From Thelephora terrestris (Eukaryota > Basidiomycota > Agaricomycetes > Thelephorales > Thelephoraceae): a DNA stretch of 64,000 nt. Positions 48,801 through 60,435 of this stretch are shown one piece after another (positions within the stretch are counted from its first letter, which is position 1; each line of letters begins with the position of its first letter). The notes under the pieces were generated by a model. The model was not told where the DNA came from. It did no database searches and was given only the letters and a program-made list of their open reading frames with translations. The stretch is taken from contig WIUZ02000001.1 in the NCBI GenBank assembly GCA_015956445.1, positions 2,666,001 through 2,730,000 of the forward strand, written 5' to 3'. The translations under genes and the position numbers were made by a program.

Positions 48801-49117
48801 ACCTGCTTTGACTCCGGCCAGTGGGGCTCCTTTCCTGCAACGTGTCTCGCGAGCTACTGCTGTGAGAATAAGACGAATAGCTGCTACACCACAGCTCCCC
48901 TACGTACCCCAGAGCGAAAACTCGCGGTCTGAATTGGGGTCAGAAATGTGTTGTAATTAGATTCATGAGGCACATATCGTACACCTGTCTTCACTAAAAG
49001 CGACCAAACGGAGCCGAGCTGAAACATACATCTATCGACGACACGAGGAAAACAGGAGGAAAATTGTGGCGTAGACTTTGATGTAAAAAAAATATTCCGA
49101 GGCGGAGATGAGTATAA
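45852..49117. other. Gene-poor 3.3-kb stretch
   Basis: I find no gene with recognisable motifs here. Frames are short and broken on both strands. A small frame near 46515-46748 contains an LRR-like phrase (LRTLHLQYNALAG) and could be a gene relic. A 12-base T run occurs at about 46844-46857. The stretch looks like decayed repeat or transposon material, but I can name no family and saw no long repeats or target-site duplications by eye. Confidence 0.4.
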
Positions 49118-49962
49118 TCACATTCCAAAAAACTTGAGCACCGCCGTTCTGGCGTATGGGATGTAGGAGAGTGTATACCATGTATAGGCCAGATATTCAA
49201 GAACAACAAAGACTGATAAGAGGGTAAGTCACGAGTTGCACGGCAGCGGAAGTAGTAAAACACCCACTGAGGCACAAGAACTGGTAGGTTAAACGAGCAA
49301 AACGCAAATGAGCGGTTAGTACCCATAAACCTAACGCGGTCCCGGGAACACTCACGTCAATTTTGATCACGAACGCTCCAACGAAAATCAATCCAATCAT
49401 GGCTAAAAAAACGATGGTAGCGACGATGCGAACAGGTTTGAACATCTGTTGAGGGTTCAGTGAGGGGGAAAGGGTGGGAGGAATCGGATCCTTCGCATAC
49501 CAGCTTGAGCTGCGTGCTGAAGCCGATGAGGAACCCTGTTCCAGCCAGGGAAATGAGAGTGCCGACAGCGTACAGGACTGCGGTAATGCGCAAATTGAAG
49601 TTGGTTAACAAGTGTCATTCAGACACCAGCCATAATGAACGGCTTACTCGCAAAACTCGCCAGCCATCCCAGAAACAGAAAAGAGGAGGCGATGATACTC
49701 ATGATGAATCCAGCTACCAAACTGACCGTCCATCACATTCACCGAAAGAAACGTCAGCAGGTTTCGTTCGGAAAGGTTGTGAATAGCACAATAAAAGCGC
49801 AGTACCCCATCGGAAGAGAGACACTCACCATCCAACAAAACCGTACAGCCTCTGCGTCCTGGTCAAACCCAGGAATGAGAATGCTGACTCTCCTTCAAAG
49901 AACTGGGTGTCGGGGATGACACCGCTCGCAGCCTCCAAATTGAACCATCCTTTGCCGGGCAT
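49118..49962 (-). CDS. SFT2: SFT2-family vesicle transport protein
   Basis: Sft2 is a small four-span Golgi membrane protein that helps endosome-to-Golgi vesicle fusion. Six exons (49962-49829, 49721-49648, 49577-49501, 49445-49356, 49280-49268, 49212-49118) encode 160 residues. The sequence follows the family closely: FLGLTRTQRLYGFV, a first span ending FLGWLASFA, LYAVGTLISLAGTGFLIGF, MFKPVRIVATIVFLAMIG, and VVLEYLAYTWYTLSYIPYAR with the final FFGM. Exon 5 is a 13-nt microexon (TTCTTGTGCCTCA) that is needed to join KID to FLCLIFVVLEYLA in frame. The first intron (107 nt) and the ones around the microexon (75 and 55 nt) are otherwise ordinary. Confidence 0.93.
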
Positions 49963-50607
49963 CGTTGACTTTGTCTAAGCGTCGAACTTTGCAGATCGAG
50001 TGAAAGGGGGATGATTGAACGTTCGACGGCGACCTGTGGTGAGAATGGAACAATCTCCGTGCAGACGCTGAGTCTACGGAGGAATGCGTGTGTCTCGGTG
50101 ATGGGTACCTGGGCAGCGAGCTCGGTGGATGGCAATGGCACAGGGTTGGGCAGGGTTGGGCTCGCGAGTTTCGTCCACGTGACTTTCAAGCTTGCCGTCT
50201 GTGGCCACTGGATCAGTGGATCAGACGATTTTAGGTACAGGCATCTTCAAAGGCCATTGGCATGAGAGGAAAAAAGAGGCATGTATTGAAGGTGCATAGG
50301 TGTAGCAAGCACGACGAACACAGAAAGAAAAAAGGACAACATGTATGATACATGAGGTGTGCAACACTATGCAACAACGTCAACATAGGAGGGTGAAAAA
50401 CAACATATCGAGAACTAGAAGCAGACAAAGCGGTCGTCAAGATCGTAAGGTAGGAAAGGGGAACATCTATGTTCAAAGAAAGCAAAAAAGCGAGCAAAAG
50501 CTTCATTACCAGCCGTTTCCGGGGAATTTACGTTATGAAAGCAACACACACGACGTTAACGGACAAACTGGTGAGGGGGAGAGAGAAAGAGGGTCTTGTT
50601 GGAATTT
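49963..50607. other. Intergenic, EDC4 3' end to SFT2 promoter
   Basis: This 645-bp stretch separates two minus-strand genes and should contain the EDC4 3' untranslated region and the SFT2 promoter. A short direct repeat GGGTTGGGCAGGGTTGGG occurs at about 50142-50159. No gene is seen. Confidence 0.45.
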
Positions 50608-53600
50608 TCACCTCTTTCCACTGAGTGTTTCCTGAACATCCGTGATGGTTCTAGCAGCATCGATCGCCTGAGAGCCACCAGGGAGAATCATCAGTCGTTG
50701 TTTTGTTGTGTTCAAGACCTGCTGTACGCTGGGTATCACCCTTGCAACGTACGGGGAGACCAATGGATCCGATGGGTCCAACACCGATGCGGCTCTATGC
50801 AGCCACCACAAGGTGCTTTTGAAACTTTCATCAACCGGCGGGGTCTCGCCAAGTGCAGCGGCGAGACGATGCACCAAGGTTAAGATTACGGCTTGCGAGA
50901 GGGGAGGTGTCGTATTGACGGGCATGATCACCTCGGGATTGCTACGCCCCAACAGATCCCTCAGTTGCCGCAGATCCTGTGTACTCAACACGTGCAAGTA
51001 TGATTCGTCCCACTCTTCCGTTGGTGCTGGGGAGGTGTGTGATTGAACGGGGGGAGGGGCGGCGGGGTGAGAAGCCTGAGGAGCAGCGATGTTCGTGTTG
51101 AACCAATGTTGTGGGTTGTGCAACACTGGGGGAGGGGGAATGGCCTGTTGGTAACCGTTATGTTGTTGAGGATATCCTGATTGTTGAGGCAATTGGGTGG
51201 GGAGCTGCGGCTGGTGGCGATACTGATTAACTCCCACCAAACCAGACTGTTGTTGTTGTTGATTAGTTGGAGCCGGAGGGGCGGGAGATCCTCTGGATGA
51301 CAACAGATGGGACGGTGTGTTCGCGACGGTGTTGGTGAGGGACAGGTACTTGACCTGCTCGGAAAGCATCTTAACGTTCTGTTCAAGATCGCGGATGACG
51401 CTATCCTGAGTGCGGCCGGATTCTGTTTGCCACGCGGCGATCTCTTTCCTCAGGCCCATCATCTCATTGCGCATCTCCTGGACAAGATCTTGGTGCTGCT
51501 GAGCGTATGCAGGAAGGAGGGTCTTCGATACGGTGTCTTTGATCTGCCGCTCGATCAAAGGGGTCACGTTGGATGTGAAGTTCCTGGCGATCTGCGTAGA
51601 AATTTCAGGCCTGATGAGGAGGCGCTCGATCTCCGTGGGGATGCTCTGTAAGAGCAAATCGTAAATGCGTATGCCAGCTGATGTCAAAGGTAAACCTTAC
51701 CTGTTTTATGCTTTCCGTCACGCCTCTTGCAATCTGGTTGCCTAAGGCAGCCTTGACTTCATTCTTGGTGATCGCCTCGAGGGCAGGGAGCACGGAGTTC
51801 TGAACTTCGGTCTTAACCGCCATCTCGACCACCCTCGTCGTGTTCTTCGTCAACTCGTTCGAGATCAACTTCAGTATCTTCTCTTGCCTGAGGAAGTCGG
51901 CAGCCTGTTCGTTTGCCCGAGCATCTTCCATGCGTGCATCTTCCATGGGAGAAAAAAATAAATGTCAACGAACAGAAAACTGTAACCACCCTCAAGGCTT
52001 ACGTTGTTTGTCCAGCTCCTTGGCCAACAGCCTCCCGATTTTGGTGTGAAGATTATCCTCAGTTTTCTTGATCTCCTTAGTCAGAGCTCCGAGTGCGCTG
52101 TCGCTCAGCACACCAGCATCGAGACCAGAGGTGCTTCCTCCTGCAGAGTCTTTGCCATTGCCCTCCTTACCCCTCCATCCGACGTTCCTCGACTTTGCGT
52201 TGCGACTCTTGACCTCCGATGGTCTGGCCTCGTCCTTGACGATCTCACTGTCGACTTCGTCTGAAAGAGGTGTCCTGGGGCGAGCGGGGGGTTGGGATAC
52301 AGGAGAGGGAACGACCCGCGACTGTTGCGCCTGAGCTGGAGCAGGTGCTTGATTGATTCTCTCGCTCCTCGGTGGCCTGGTTTCATTCGGTTGTTGGGGC
52401 GGTGGCTGGGTTGGCTGGAGAGATGGGGTGTAAGAGGGGTATTTCGCTGGAGCACCAAGGCTCGCAGAATCGAACCACTCCCTTCGAATCAACACTTGAT
52501 CAACTCCGCTCGCGTGCACAGAAAAGGCAACGAGAGCGAGTTCCCCCGGGGGGACCTTCGCGGCTACGCACGCTGCAAGTGCCTCTTCGCCGGTAGGGTC
52601 CAGGTCCGCGGTGAGAATGACAAAGTGGATCGTTGGTTTTGGACCGCCAAACTCGACTATCTGTTCGATGAACAGATTCTTCGCTCCATCATCACCCGTT
52701 GGAGAAAGCGCAAGTACATCAGAACCGATCCGTAATGCGATCATACTGTCCCTTCTGTTATTCGCCACCCATAGGGTCTGGATCCGGTGGTCGTAGGTAA
52801 TGTGACCGAACATCTCTGAATCATCCGGGCGGTTGGAATTAACGAACTTGACGGTGGAGAGCACGCTTTTGCCCTTGTATGATAACAGCTGGAATACGGT
52901 GCCGTTTTTGCGCCCGACCACAACGCCACCATCGACGAGGGTCAAAGAGGAGGGTACGTCTTCGCCTTTGACTTTATAGGACCAGAATTGGGTAGAGTCA
53001 GCGATACTCCAGAGAGTCAAGGTCGAGTCGTCCGAGATCGTGGCCAAGGCGTAATGGATAGCATCGAAGTCAAAGGCGGCAATGGGAGAGCCGGACGTGA
53101 AAACTTGACTGACTCTGTCAAGGTCGGATGGGTGGACGGTTTCGTACATTCGAGATGCCTCGAACACGTTGATAAGGTAGATGTGAGTATCGGACGCCAA
53201 CGCAAGGGTATCCGGATCCTTTGGGTGCCACTTGACCGAACGGAGGGCAGAAGGGCCGGTTGAAGGTAAGACTCGAAGCAAGACCCTCCCAGGGACATCG
53301 TCAGTGATGAGCTCTGGTAACTCCCAGACCACGAAGCCTCCATCGGATGTGACACCGGCAAGCCTGTTGCCGAAAACAGCCATGTCGATGACCGACGTTG
53401 AGGGTGCAAATATTGGCGGAAGCTGAAGGAGAGTGCGATCACCGCTTGAACGGGAGATAACGCGGATGCGGCCCTTGGTCATGGCGTAAGCAACCCAGTG
53501 GGTAGCACCGATGGTCGTGCCAGGCAGGAAATTCGAATCGACCTTGACAAGGGCGATGGCAGTCGACTTGACGGAATCACGAGGGGCTTGGATCTCATCC

Positions 53601-55123
53601 AACGGTGGTGCCACATCAAACACGATTGACTGGGCCTGGACGCTGCTGGGTTGGTCAGAGACCGTCGATAACGGAGGAGGGCAAAGAACATACTGGGGGC
53701 TTTTTTGCTTGCTCCTGCGACCGCTTTCCTGGCTCTTCCAATTAACACCGCGAGGTACCGGGGAACTCTCTTTCTCCCGCTGCCTCTCGGCGGCGTGTTG
53801 ATCGAGTGGGGAGTCGTTGTTTCTGCGGGGATTTTGACGAGGTGCAGCCTGTTGATATATCTGAGGCTTCGGGGGGGAAGCGCGGGGCGAGGTGACAGTG
53901 GGTTTTGGGACAGGCAGGGGCCTTCCGTATTGTTGAAACAGATCAGGCTGGTAAACCTCCTCACTCGGGTGAGCGTGGTAAGGAGCAGCATGTGGTTCTG
54001 GAGGAGCCTGGGTGTTCTGTGGGAAAGGAGCTTGCCCTCGGGTAATTTGGTCCATGATGTCTTCAACGGACTTCCTCTTGGGATCATTCCAGGCTTGATC
54101 ATGTTTGGGCGCAGGACCGACTTCCGGGACTGGTTTTTTCTTGACTTGCGACTGAGTGGGAGAGGGACCCGTGGTGCTGGCCAGGGCATCGAATGGGGTA
54201 GAAAACTCGAATAATGCTTTCCGCGGAGGGGATTCCACGCGCTGTTGCTGCCTCTGGGGGCCACCGAGCTGCTGGGGAACAGGTTCGGAAAGCTGTTCAA
54301 CAGGTCTGTAGATTTGAGGATGATAGTATTGATCAACCTCAGGTCGTGGAGGTTGGTGCTCTTGAGGTGGAGGTGAGATGAAAGGAGGAGAAGTGGAAAC
54401 AGGTGCCGGTGCCGGCTGAGGAAGCGTCGTGGGAGGTTCAGAGAAGTTGGGGACAGGAGCAGTGCTGAGGTTAGGGAAGTTAGGAACAGACTCGAAACTA
54501 TCGGGGATGGTTCACAAATCGGATAATTGGAGAAAGAAAAATGCGACGGTAACATACCCAGACATGAGCTGATCGAGCAGAAGTTTGCCTTGATCTGAGG
54601 TGCTTGGACTCTGGACGGTGTTTGCCCTTTGAGTGTTTGCAGATCCGGGGGGAGTAGGCACCTGGGTAGGTGCCATTTGCACGGACTGAGGCTGCATGAC
54701 AGGCATCAAGAGTGGAGCCGTGTTCATCGGGGTGTTGTTCGCAGTACTAGACACAGAGCTCAATAGAGAAAGCAAAACGTTCGTCGTACTGTTCGATGGT
54801 GTGGAACCGGTTTGGGGAGGGCTAGAACCGCCGCCTGGGCCGGTCTGGAGAGAAACAGGTGTAGCAGGAGCGGAGTTTGACTCCGTTGGATGAGTAAGGT
54901 TGTTCATGTAGGGAGGCGGGGGATAATTTTGAGGACTGGCCGTGTTTGAAGTGAGACGGGAATCGATAGAGTTATTAGGATTAACGTTGGGCGACGAGTT
55001 GGCGAGTGCAGGATCAGATGGCGTGTTGGGCGCGGGATCCTCTGGTTGAATTGGGAGAACGTCAATGGAAGCCCTTCTCGGAGGAGACGGCCCTCTGGAA
55101 AAAACACTGCGCATGGGATCCAT
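50608..55123 (-). CDS. EDC4: Enhancer of mRNA decapping 4 homologue (EDC4 / Ge-1 / Varicose)
   Basis: EDC4 is a processing-body scaffold that links the Dcp2 decapping enzyme to its activators. Four exons (55123-54558, 54497-52003, 51939-51701, 51645-50608) encode 1445 residues, about the size of human EDC4. The first ~500 residues are Pro/Ser/Gln-rich and disordered and include a LLLDQLMSG helix. A WD40 propeller spans roughly 560-880, with clear blades such as LRSVKWHPKDPDTLALASD and AFDFDAIHYALATISDD. A Ser-rich linker is followed by a helical coiled-coil (about 1060-1230: ERQIKDTVSKTLLPAYAQQH region). The C-terminal alpha-helical Ge-1 domain (KSTLWWLHRAASVLDPSDPL) comes last. Intron 2 ends in AAG. 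A Gln-rich linker (QQQQQSG) precedes the C-terminal domain. Confidence 0.88.
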
Positions 55124-55585
55124 GGCAGATGAAGGCGGGAGGAGAGAAGAGAATTGACTAGGACGGGAGGATATACAGCTCGTTATATCGGTTGAGTGTC
55201 GCAGAAACACACCCTATCCTCAAGGCCCATCATTTTGATTTTGATAGTAAAACAAGGACAAACACGAGTGTCTTCTGACCTCAAACTTAAAATCTCCTCC
55301 GTATCTAAAACCACAATGTTCACCATATGTCCGTTCGCTCGCTCGCCCATGCCTCTGTTTCACCAGACAAAGTACAGATCCTGTCAACGACAACCGCGGA
55401 AATTTGAACTGCAGCTGCGGTGAAGAATGGACCTGACACATCTCTTTATCCAGATTTCTCACCGACATCGTGTTCATCGGCTGTGAGCACGAGTCAGTGG
55501 AATGCAAATGTTAGGCACCCTCGCCTACTCCCACTATTTAATCACCATCTTGTAACGATACCAAGCGAGGAGAATGGCATTGACG
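55124..55585. other. Intergenic, Rab prenyltransferase 3' end to EDC4 promoter
   Basis: This 462-bp stretch between two minus-strand genes should hold the EDC4 promoter. No gene is seen. A TGACGTCA palindrome at 55581-55588 overlaps the stop codon of the neighbouring gene and is probably chance. Confidence 0.45.
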
Positions 55586-57016
55586 TCATTGATTTGATGG
55601 AAAGGATGATGCTATGCACCCAAGGAATGAGTAAACGACCAAATTTCTTTGCAAAACGGTGATAGGATGGGCGCTGTACTGACCGATATCTCGATATCGT
55701 TGCTTCCGCAAAGGGTCCTGCGTTTCCAGCTGCTGTAGCAACTCAAGACTATTGGCCCTCAATCGTCCATACTCTCCATCACCGAGTACAGCATAATGGC
55801 GCTGGACCAGCAAGGTCTGGTAATGAACAAGCGACTCCATGCACCCTGCGCCCCGATTATTGAGACGTCATATCCGGATAAGGCACACTCACATTTGCTG
55901 CCGGCCTCCTCCTCAAGCAGCTCCTTGATTGCCCGGATCTCTCGCTTGAGCAATTCGATGTCTTCGCCTAGGGAGAATGTATGCGTAGTGCCTCGAGGTC
56001 AGTTTTCCATCACTCGCTTAAGGGGGATCAAGCCTGCCTGAACCCACGAGCCAGCGGTGGTACACCCAAACGCTTTGGTCCTCGGGATCGGTGTACATCG
56101 CGTTCCTCACTAAATCGAACTCTGGAACACGGCGCCCAGATAAGTGACACGCAATATCCGAAAGCTAGAGCAGAGCGGCGGTGCACACCTTCTTCCCGAG
56201 ACTTCTCGGAGTCAAGGACGTTGCTTTCCCACAAGAGAGGGTAGGTTTTTGACCGTTGATGCCACGCACTGAAATTGGAAAAGTTGGCTTGTATCTTCTT
56301 TGTGGTATACACAAGCTCATCGATGTCAGGTTTCTTGACCGGCATATTTTCCAGGATATACCTGCGGTAGTTCCATGCGTGAACTTGTACTCGGATCAGC
56401 GGGTGAAAATACTGAGGGGTTGGCGACCCATTCACTCACAGTTCCGTGCATCTACGCCTAGCATCTTCTCCACGACAAATAGTTCTTGTTTCCAGTTTTT
56501 CATCCTCCATCCATGAATATCATCTCCTTCACGTCCGGGACCCTCCGGAGTCTGCGCCAAGCACCACCGCCGATGTGTCCAGATACAGTAAACCTTGGGA
56601 TGTGCCTTGAGTGCAATCGTGGTCATCACGAGGTCCCTTTCCAGTGTTTCGTTGATCTGCTCTGGTGTGCTGTTCGGGAATATGACACCAAGGTAGATAT
56701 TACGTCGGTAGTTCCAGACCGTGTAGAACTCCGGGTTGATCTGCAACATCTTGGTAGTGAGAGCTAGGGACTCCATGCCCAGATCTCCCCTCTTCTTCTG
56801 CCCAAAAATGTCAGACACAAGTAACAAGGGACTCGGGAAGCGAGAAACGGACTCGAGATAGGATTTCATCCGAAAGCGCCAGATATTCCTTGAGCTTAGC
56901 ACGCTCTCTCTGTCTCTTTGCCTCGAGAGCAGCCTGAGACTGTTTGACTCGACTTACGCCGTGCTATAGGTTCATAAGACCAATCCGTAGATATTGTGCT
57001 ACGCGCCACTCACCAT
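55586..57016 (-). CDS. BET4: Rab geranylgeranyltransferase alpha subunit
   Basis: This is the alpha subunit of the enzyme that adds two geranylgeranyl groups to Rab GTPases presented by REP/Mrs6. Seven exons (57016-57014, 56963-56853, 56797-56440, 56383-56189, 56121-56044, 55967-55893, 55845-55586) encode 359 residues. Five prenyltransferase-alpha repeats are visible by their WxxRR cores: WNYRRNIYL, WTHRRWCL, WNYRRYILE, WHQRSKTY and WVYHRWLVG. Exon 1 contributes only the ATG, which is spliced to HGVSRVKQ. Intron 3 ends in AAG and joins DARN to FHAWNYRR. Intron 5 can be read with a weak GT donor (GTTCAG) or a GC donor six bases later. The last ~25 codons may contain an in-frame optional intron. 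Divergent from SYF1. Confidence 0.92.
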
Positions 57017-57126
57017 GAGATGGGACGGAAACTGCGGTGAGGGTGTTTGATCACCTCCCGTTCCGCCATCCCACAGCGCGTGTGATCGACTGCCTTCAAA
57101 GACACGACCAAACACACAGAGGAGAG
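57017..57126. promoter_or_regulatory. Shared divergent promoter, Rab prenyltransferase / SYF1
   Basis: These 110 bp separate two outward-facing start codons. Both core promoters and leaders must fit here. No TATA box is evident. Confidence 0.5.
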
Positions 57127-60100
57127 ATGGTCTCTGCCTCCCCCATCGATGCCCTCCGCGCCAACTTTCCCCTCACGTTTCCCATTCCAACCCCTCTCAA
57201 CAGCTCAGATGTCGTGACTGTGAGAGACACACAACGCGAGGAAGACCTTCTACGAAATCCATCATCATTCCGGAGTTGGTGGATTGCGATCCAGGCCACC
57301 AACGACTCATTCAACGCGCGCATCAAAACCTCCAAAGAGGAGCCAGGGCCATCCGCCCTTGGACCCCTTGCTCATCCTCTCGCCTGCACTGCACTGAAGA
57401 GGTTGACCTACTTGTATGAAAGTGCTCTCGTTCACTTTCCTGGCTCTTTCAAACTATGGAAGGCGTACCTACAGGTGAGAATAAACTACGTGCTGGGCCG
57501 GAGGGTTGTGAAGAAACGTGCTGGAGGGAAGAAGAAGCTCCCAGAGATGAAGGACGCGCTTGAGGACGAGAGGGAGGATCTGGAAGAATGGATAGGTGGG
57601 CTGGATCCCATCATTGGTTGGGAGGAATGGAAGGCCCTGGTTGCGACTTTCGAAAGGGCCCTTATGTGGCTGCCAAAAGTGTGTCACGTCGGCTTGTTTT
57701 AAGAAATTTTGTCCTAATATCTGCCCGTTGGGCGTAGCTGCCAAGGTTATGGCTGATGTACCTCTCCATCTTCAATCATCCCCAGTGTCCAACGATTCTA
57801 TCCCATACACATGCGCGACGTACGTACGACCGAGCCCTGCGCACTCTTCCACCATCTCTGCATGGCCGCATCTGGGTACGGTACCTCCTATGGTCTGAAT
57901 CTAAAGGTGGCGCGACGATGGTCGCGGTTTATCGGCGGTACCTTGCCTTCGACCCCAGCATTACGGAGCACTATTGTTCTCTCCTCCTCTCTCCAGAAGA
58001 GCCGGGACGTCGACGCCCTCTTGAAGCTGCGAAGCTTTGCCTTTCCATCGCGAGGAAGGCAGCTAGGGGCGAGTACACAAGTACTGAAGGGAAAAGTGCA
58101 TACCACCTTCTCCTGGATTGGTTGGACATCGTGGAAAAACATGCTGAAGAGGTTGGCCTGGACATCGAGGAAACAGAGGCTTCGAATGCAGCTCTTAAGG
58201 ACAAAGCCGACCAACTGAATGGGAACGCCTTCCCTAATGGACCCGCATCACCTCCATACGATGAAGACGAGGACCCGTCGAGCCTTCGAAGGCTCAACAT
58301 CGAACACATTGTCCATAAAGATGGCCTGAACGTATACAAGGACCAAGCAGGACGGCTGTGGACTGGGCTTGCCACGTACTGGATCAAGCGTGCCGAGTTC
58401 GAGCGCGCGAAGGCGACCTTCGAATCAGGAATGGTTGACGTCTTGACGATCCGAGACTTTACTCAGATATTCGACGCATACGCCGAATTCAGTGAATCTA
58501 TCGTTAGCGCGTACATGGATTCCCTTGCAAACCCAGAGGAAGAGGAGGACGAAGAAGATACCGCAGAGGCGGAACAGGAGTTAGACGCGAAGATGAAGGA
58601 GTTCGAGGAGCTGATGGATAGGCGACCATTCCTGGTGAACGATGTACTACTAAGACGGAACCCGAATGATGTCCAGGAGTGGGAGAAAAGGATTGCGATG
58701 TGGGGAGATGATGATGAAAAGGTTCGTTTCGGTTCTCTACGCCTGGGCTTGTTGTTTGACTGGCCATTCGCGATCTTGCAGGTCGCGCAGACGTACACCG
58801 ATGCGTTGTCCACAATTAACCCTCGAAAAGCCACTGCGAATCTCCACCTGCTCTACACAAACTTCGCCAAATTCTATGAGGAAGGCGGCGTCAAAGGCGA
58901 GGCAGAAGGGGACCTAGAAAGCGCACGCAAGGTCCTTGAGAAGGCTACCAAAGTTAATTTCAAGGCCGTTGAAGATCTTGCAGAAGTATGGACCGAATGG
59001 GCGGAGATGGAGATTCGCCACGAGTAAGTGGAAGGAAACTTTTCTGTGCAAACCTTCCTCATCACCTCCAAGGAACTACGACGAGGCCATTCGGGTGATG
59101 CAACGTGCGATTGTTATTCCCAAGGACACCAAAATCAGTTATCACGACCACGTACGTACCCAAAATCTTTCACAATATCGTGGTGCTTACCGCTTCCATC
59201 CTATAGTCGCTGTCTGTCCAAGCCCGCCTCTTTAAATCCCTCAAACTCTGGTCGTTCTACATTGACCTCGAAGAATCCCTGGGGACTGTTGAATCTACCA
59301 AGGCCGCCTATGACAAGGTCCTCGAACTGAAGATCGCCAATGCTCAGGTCATCGTTAATTACGCACAGTTCCTCGAAGAGAACAAGTACTTTGAGGAGAG
59401 CTTCAAGGTTTACGAGAGGGGTGTCGAGTTGTTCACCTTCCCCGTGTCATTCGAGATTTGGAATATCTATCTGTCGAAGTTCACCAAACGATACGTAAGC
59501 ACTCGCATTTCTCCCCCTTCCCCCTTGGTGGGCACGATCTCATTCTATCATCTTCGTTCGAACCTTAGGGTGGTACGAAGTTGGAACGCACCAGAGATTT
59601 GTTCGAACAGGCTTTAGAGAAATGTCCTCCCAAGTCTTGCAAACCCATATTCCTCATGTACTCCAAGCTTGAGGAAGAACATGGCTTGGCGAAGAGAGCA
59701 ATGGACATCTACGACCGAGGGACACGATCGGTCGGGGACGAGGACAAATTCGAGGTTCGCCCCAGTCGCTCATGCTGATCTCCATGCTGAGCAGGTGTTG
59801 GGTTGTACAGATGTTCACGATTTATATCGCAAAAGCCGCATCGAACTTTGGCTTACCCGCTACGCGTCCCATCTACCAACGTGCCATCGAGGAATTACCA
59901 GACAAGCAAACGGCAGAGATGTGCTTACGCTTCGCTACCATGGAACGTAAGCTGGGTGAGATTGATCGGGCACGGGTCATCTATGCACACGCTTCCCAAT
60001 TCTGCGACCCGCGGGTCAATGCCAACTTCTGGGCCGAGTGGAACGCTTTCGAAATCGAGACAGGTTCAGAGGATACGTTCAGGGAGATGTTGCGGATCAA

Positions 60101-60359
60101 GAGGAGCGTGCAGGCTCAATTCAATACTGAAGCGTCCTATATCGCTGCTCAGATGGCGAGCAAGACGGGAGAGGTGGAACAGGCGGAAGCAGAGAACGAG
60201 ATGGACATTGACCCTATGGCTGCCATGGAGAGGGAGGCTGGGGGAGGGAAGAAAGGACCGGCTTTCGTCGCGGCCTCGTCAAATCCGGTCATACAAAGAC
60301 CGCCACCGGAACCGGAGGCCAACGCGGAAGAGATTCAGATTTCCGACGACGAAGATTAG
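57127..60359 (+). CDS. SYF1: Pre-mRNA-splicing factor SYF1 (XAB2 / Cwf3)
   Basis: SYF1 is a HAT-repeat scaffold of the NTC/Prp19-associated complex in the spliceosome and, as XAB2, also acts in transcription-coupled repair. Seven exons (57127-57678, 57738-58721, 58782-59023, 59073-59151, 59207-59494, 59569-59754, 59811-60359) encode 959 residues, built almost wholly from helical HAT/TPR repeats (FKLWKAYLQ, PRLWLMYLS, RIWVRYLLW, VWTEWAEMEIRHENYDEAI, FEIWNIYLSKFTKRYGG, MFTIYIAKAASNFG, NANFWAEWNAFEIE). The C-terminus ends in an acidic tail (EEIQISDDED) as in homologues. Intron 2 is 60 nt, a multiple of three with no stop, so its retention would add 20 residues. Intron 3 ends in AAG. An acidic insert (EEEEDEEDTAEAEQE) sits mid-chain. 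Confidence 0.95.
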
Positions 60360-60435
60360 ATATATTCACCTTGCACTAAGCTTGCTCATATCGAGTTTCC
60401 TGGTTCGCTGGATTTTTTGTGTATCGATGTTTTAT

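Noticed and set aside
53479-54555. 358-codon minus-strand frame rich in Pro, Arg and Ser
   Set aside because: It is another frame of the EDC4 low-complexity region, which is explained by the conserved WD40-containing frame and its splice sites.
55988-56043. GC donor (GCAGGC) for intron 5 of the Rab prenyltransferase gene
   Set aside because: A GT donor six bases upstream gives the same phase and an equally good join, so this was not counted among the GC-AG introns.
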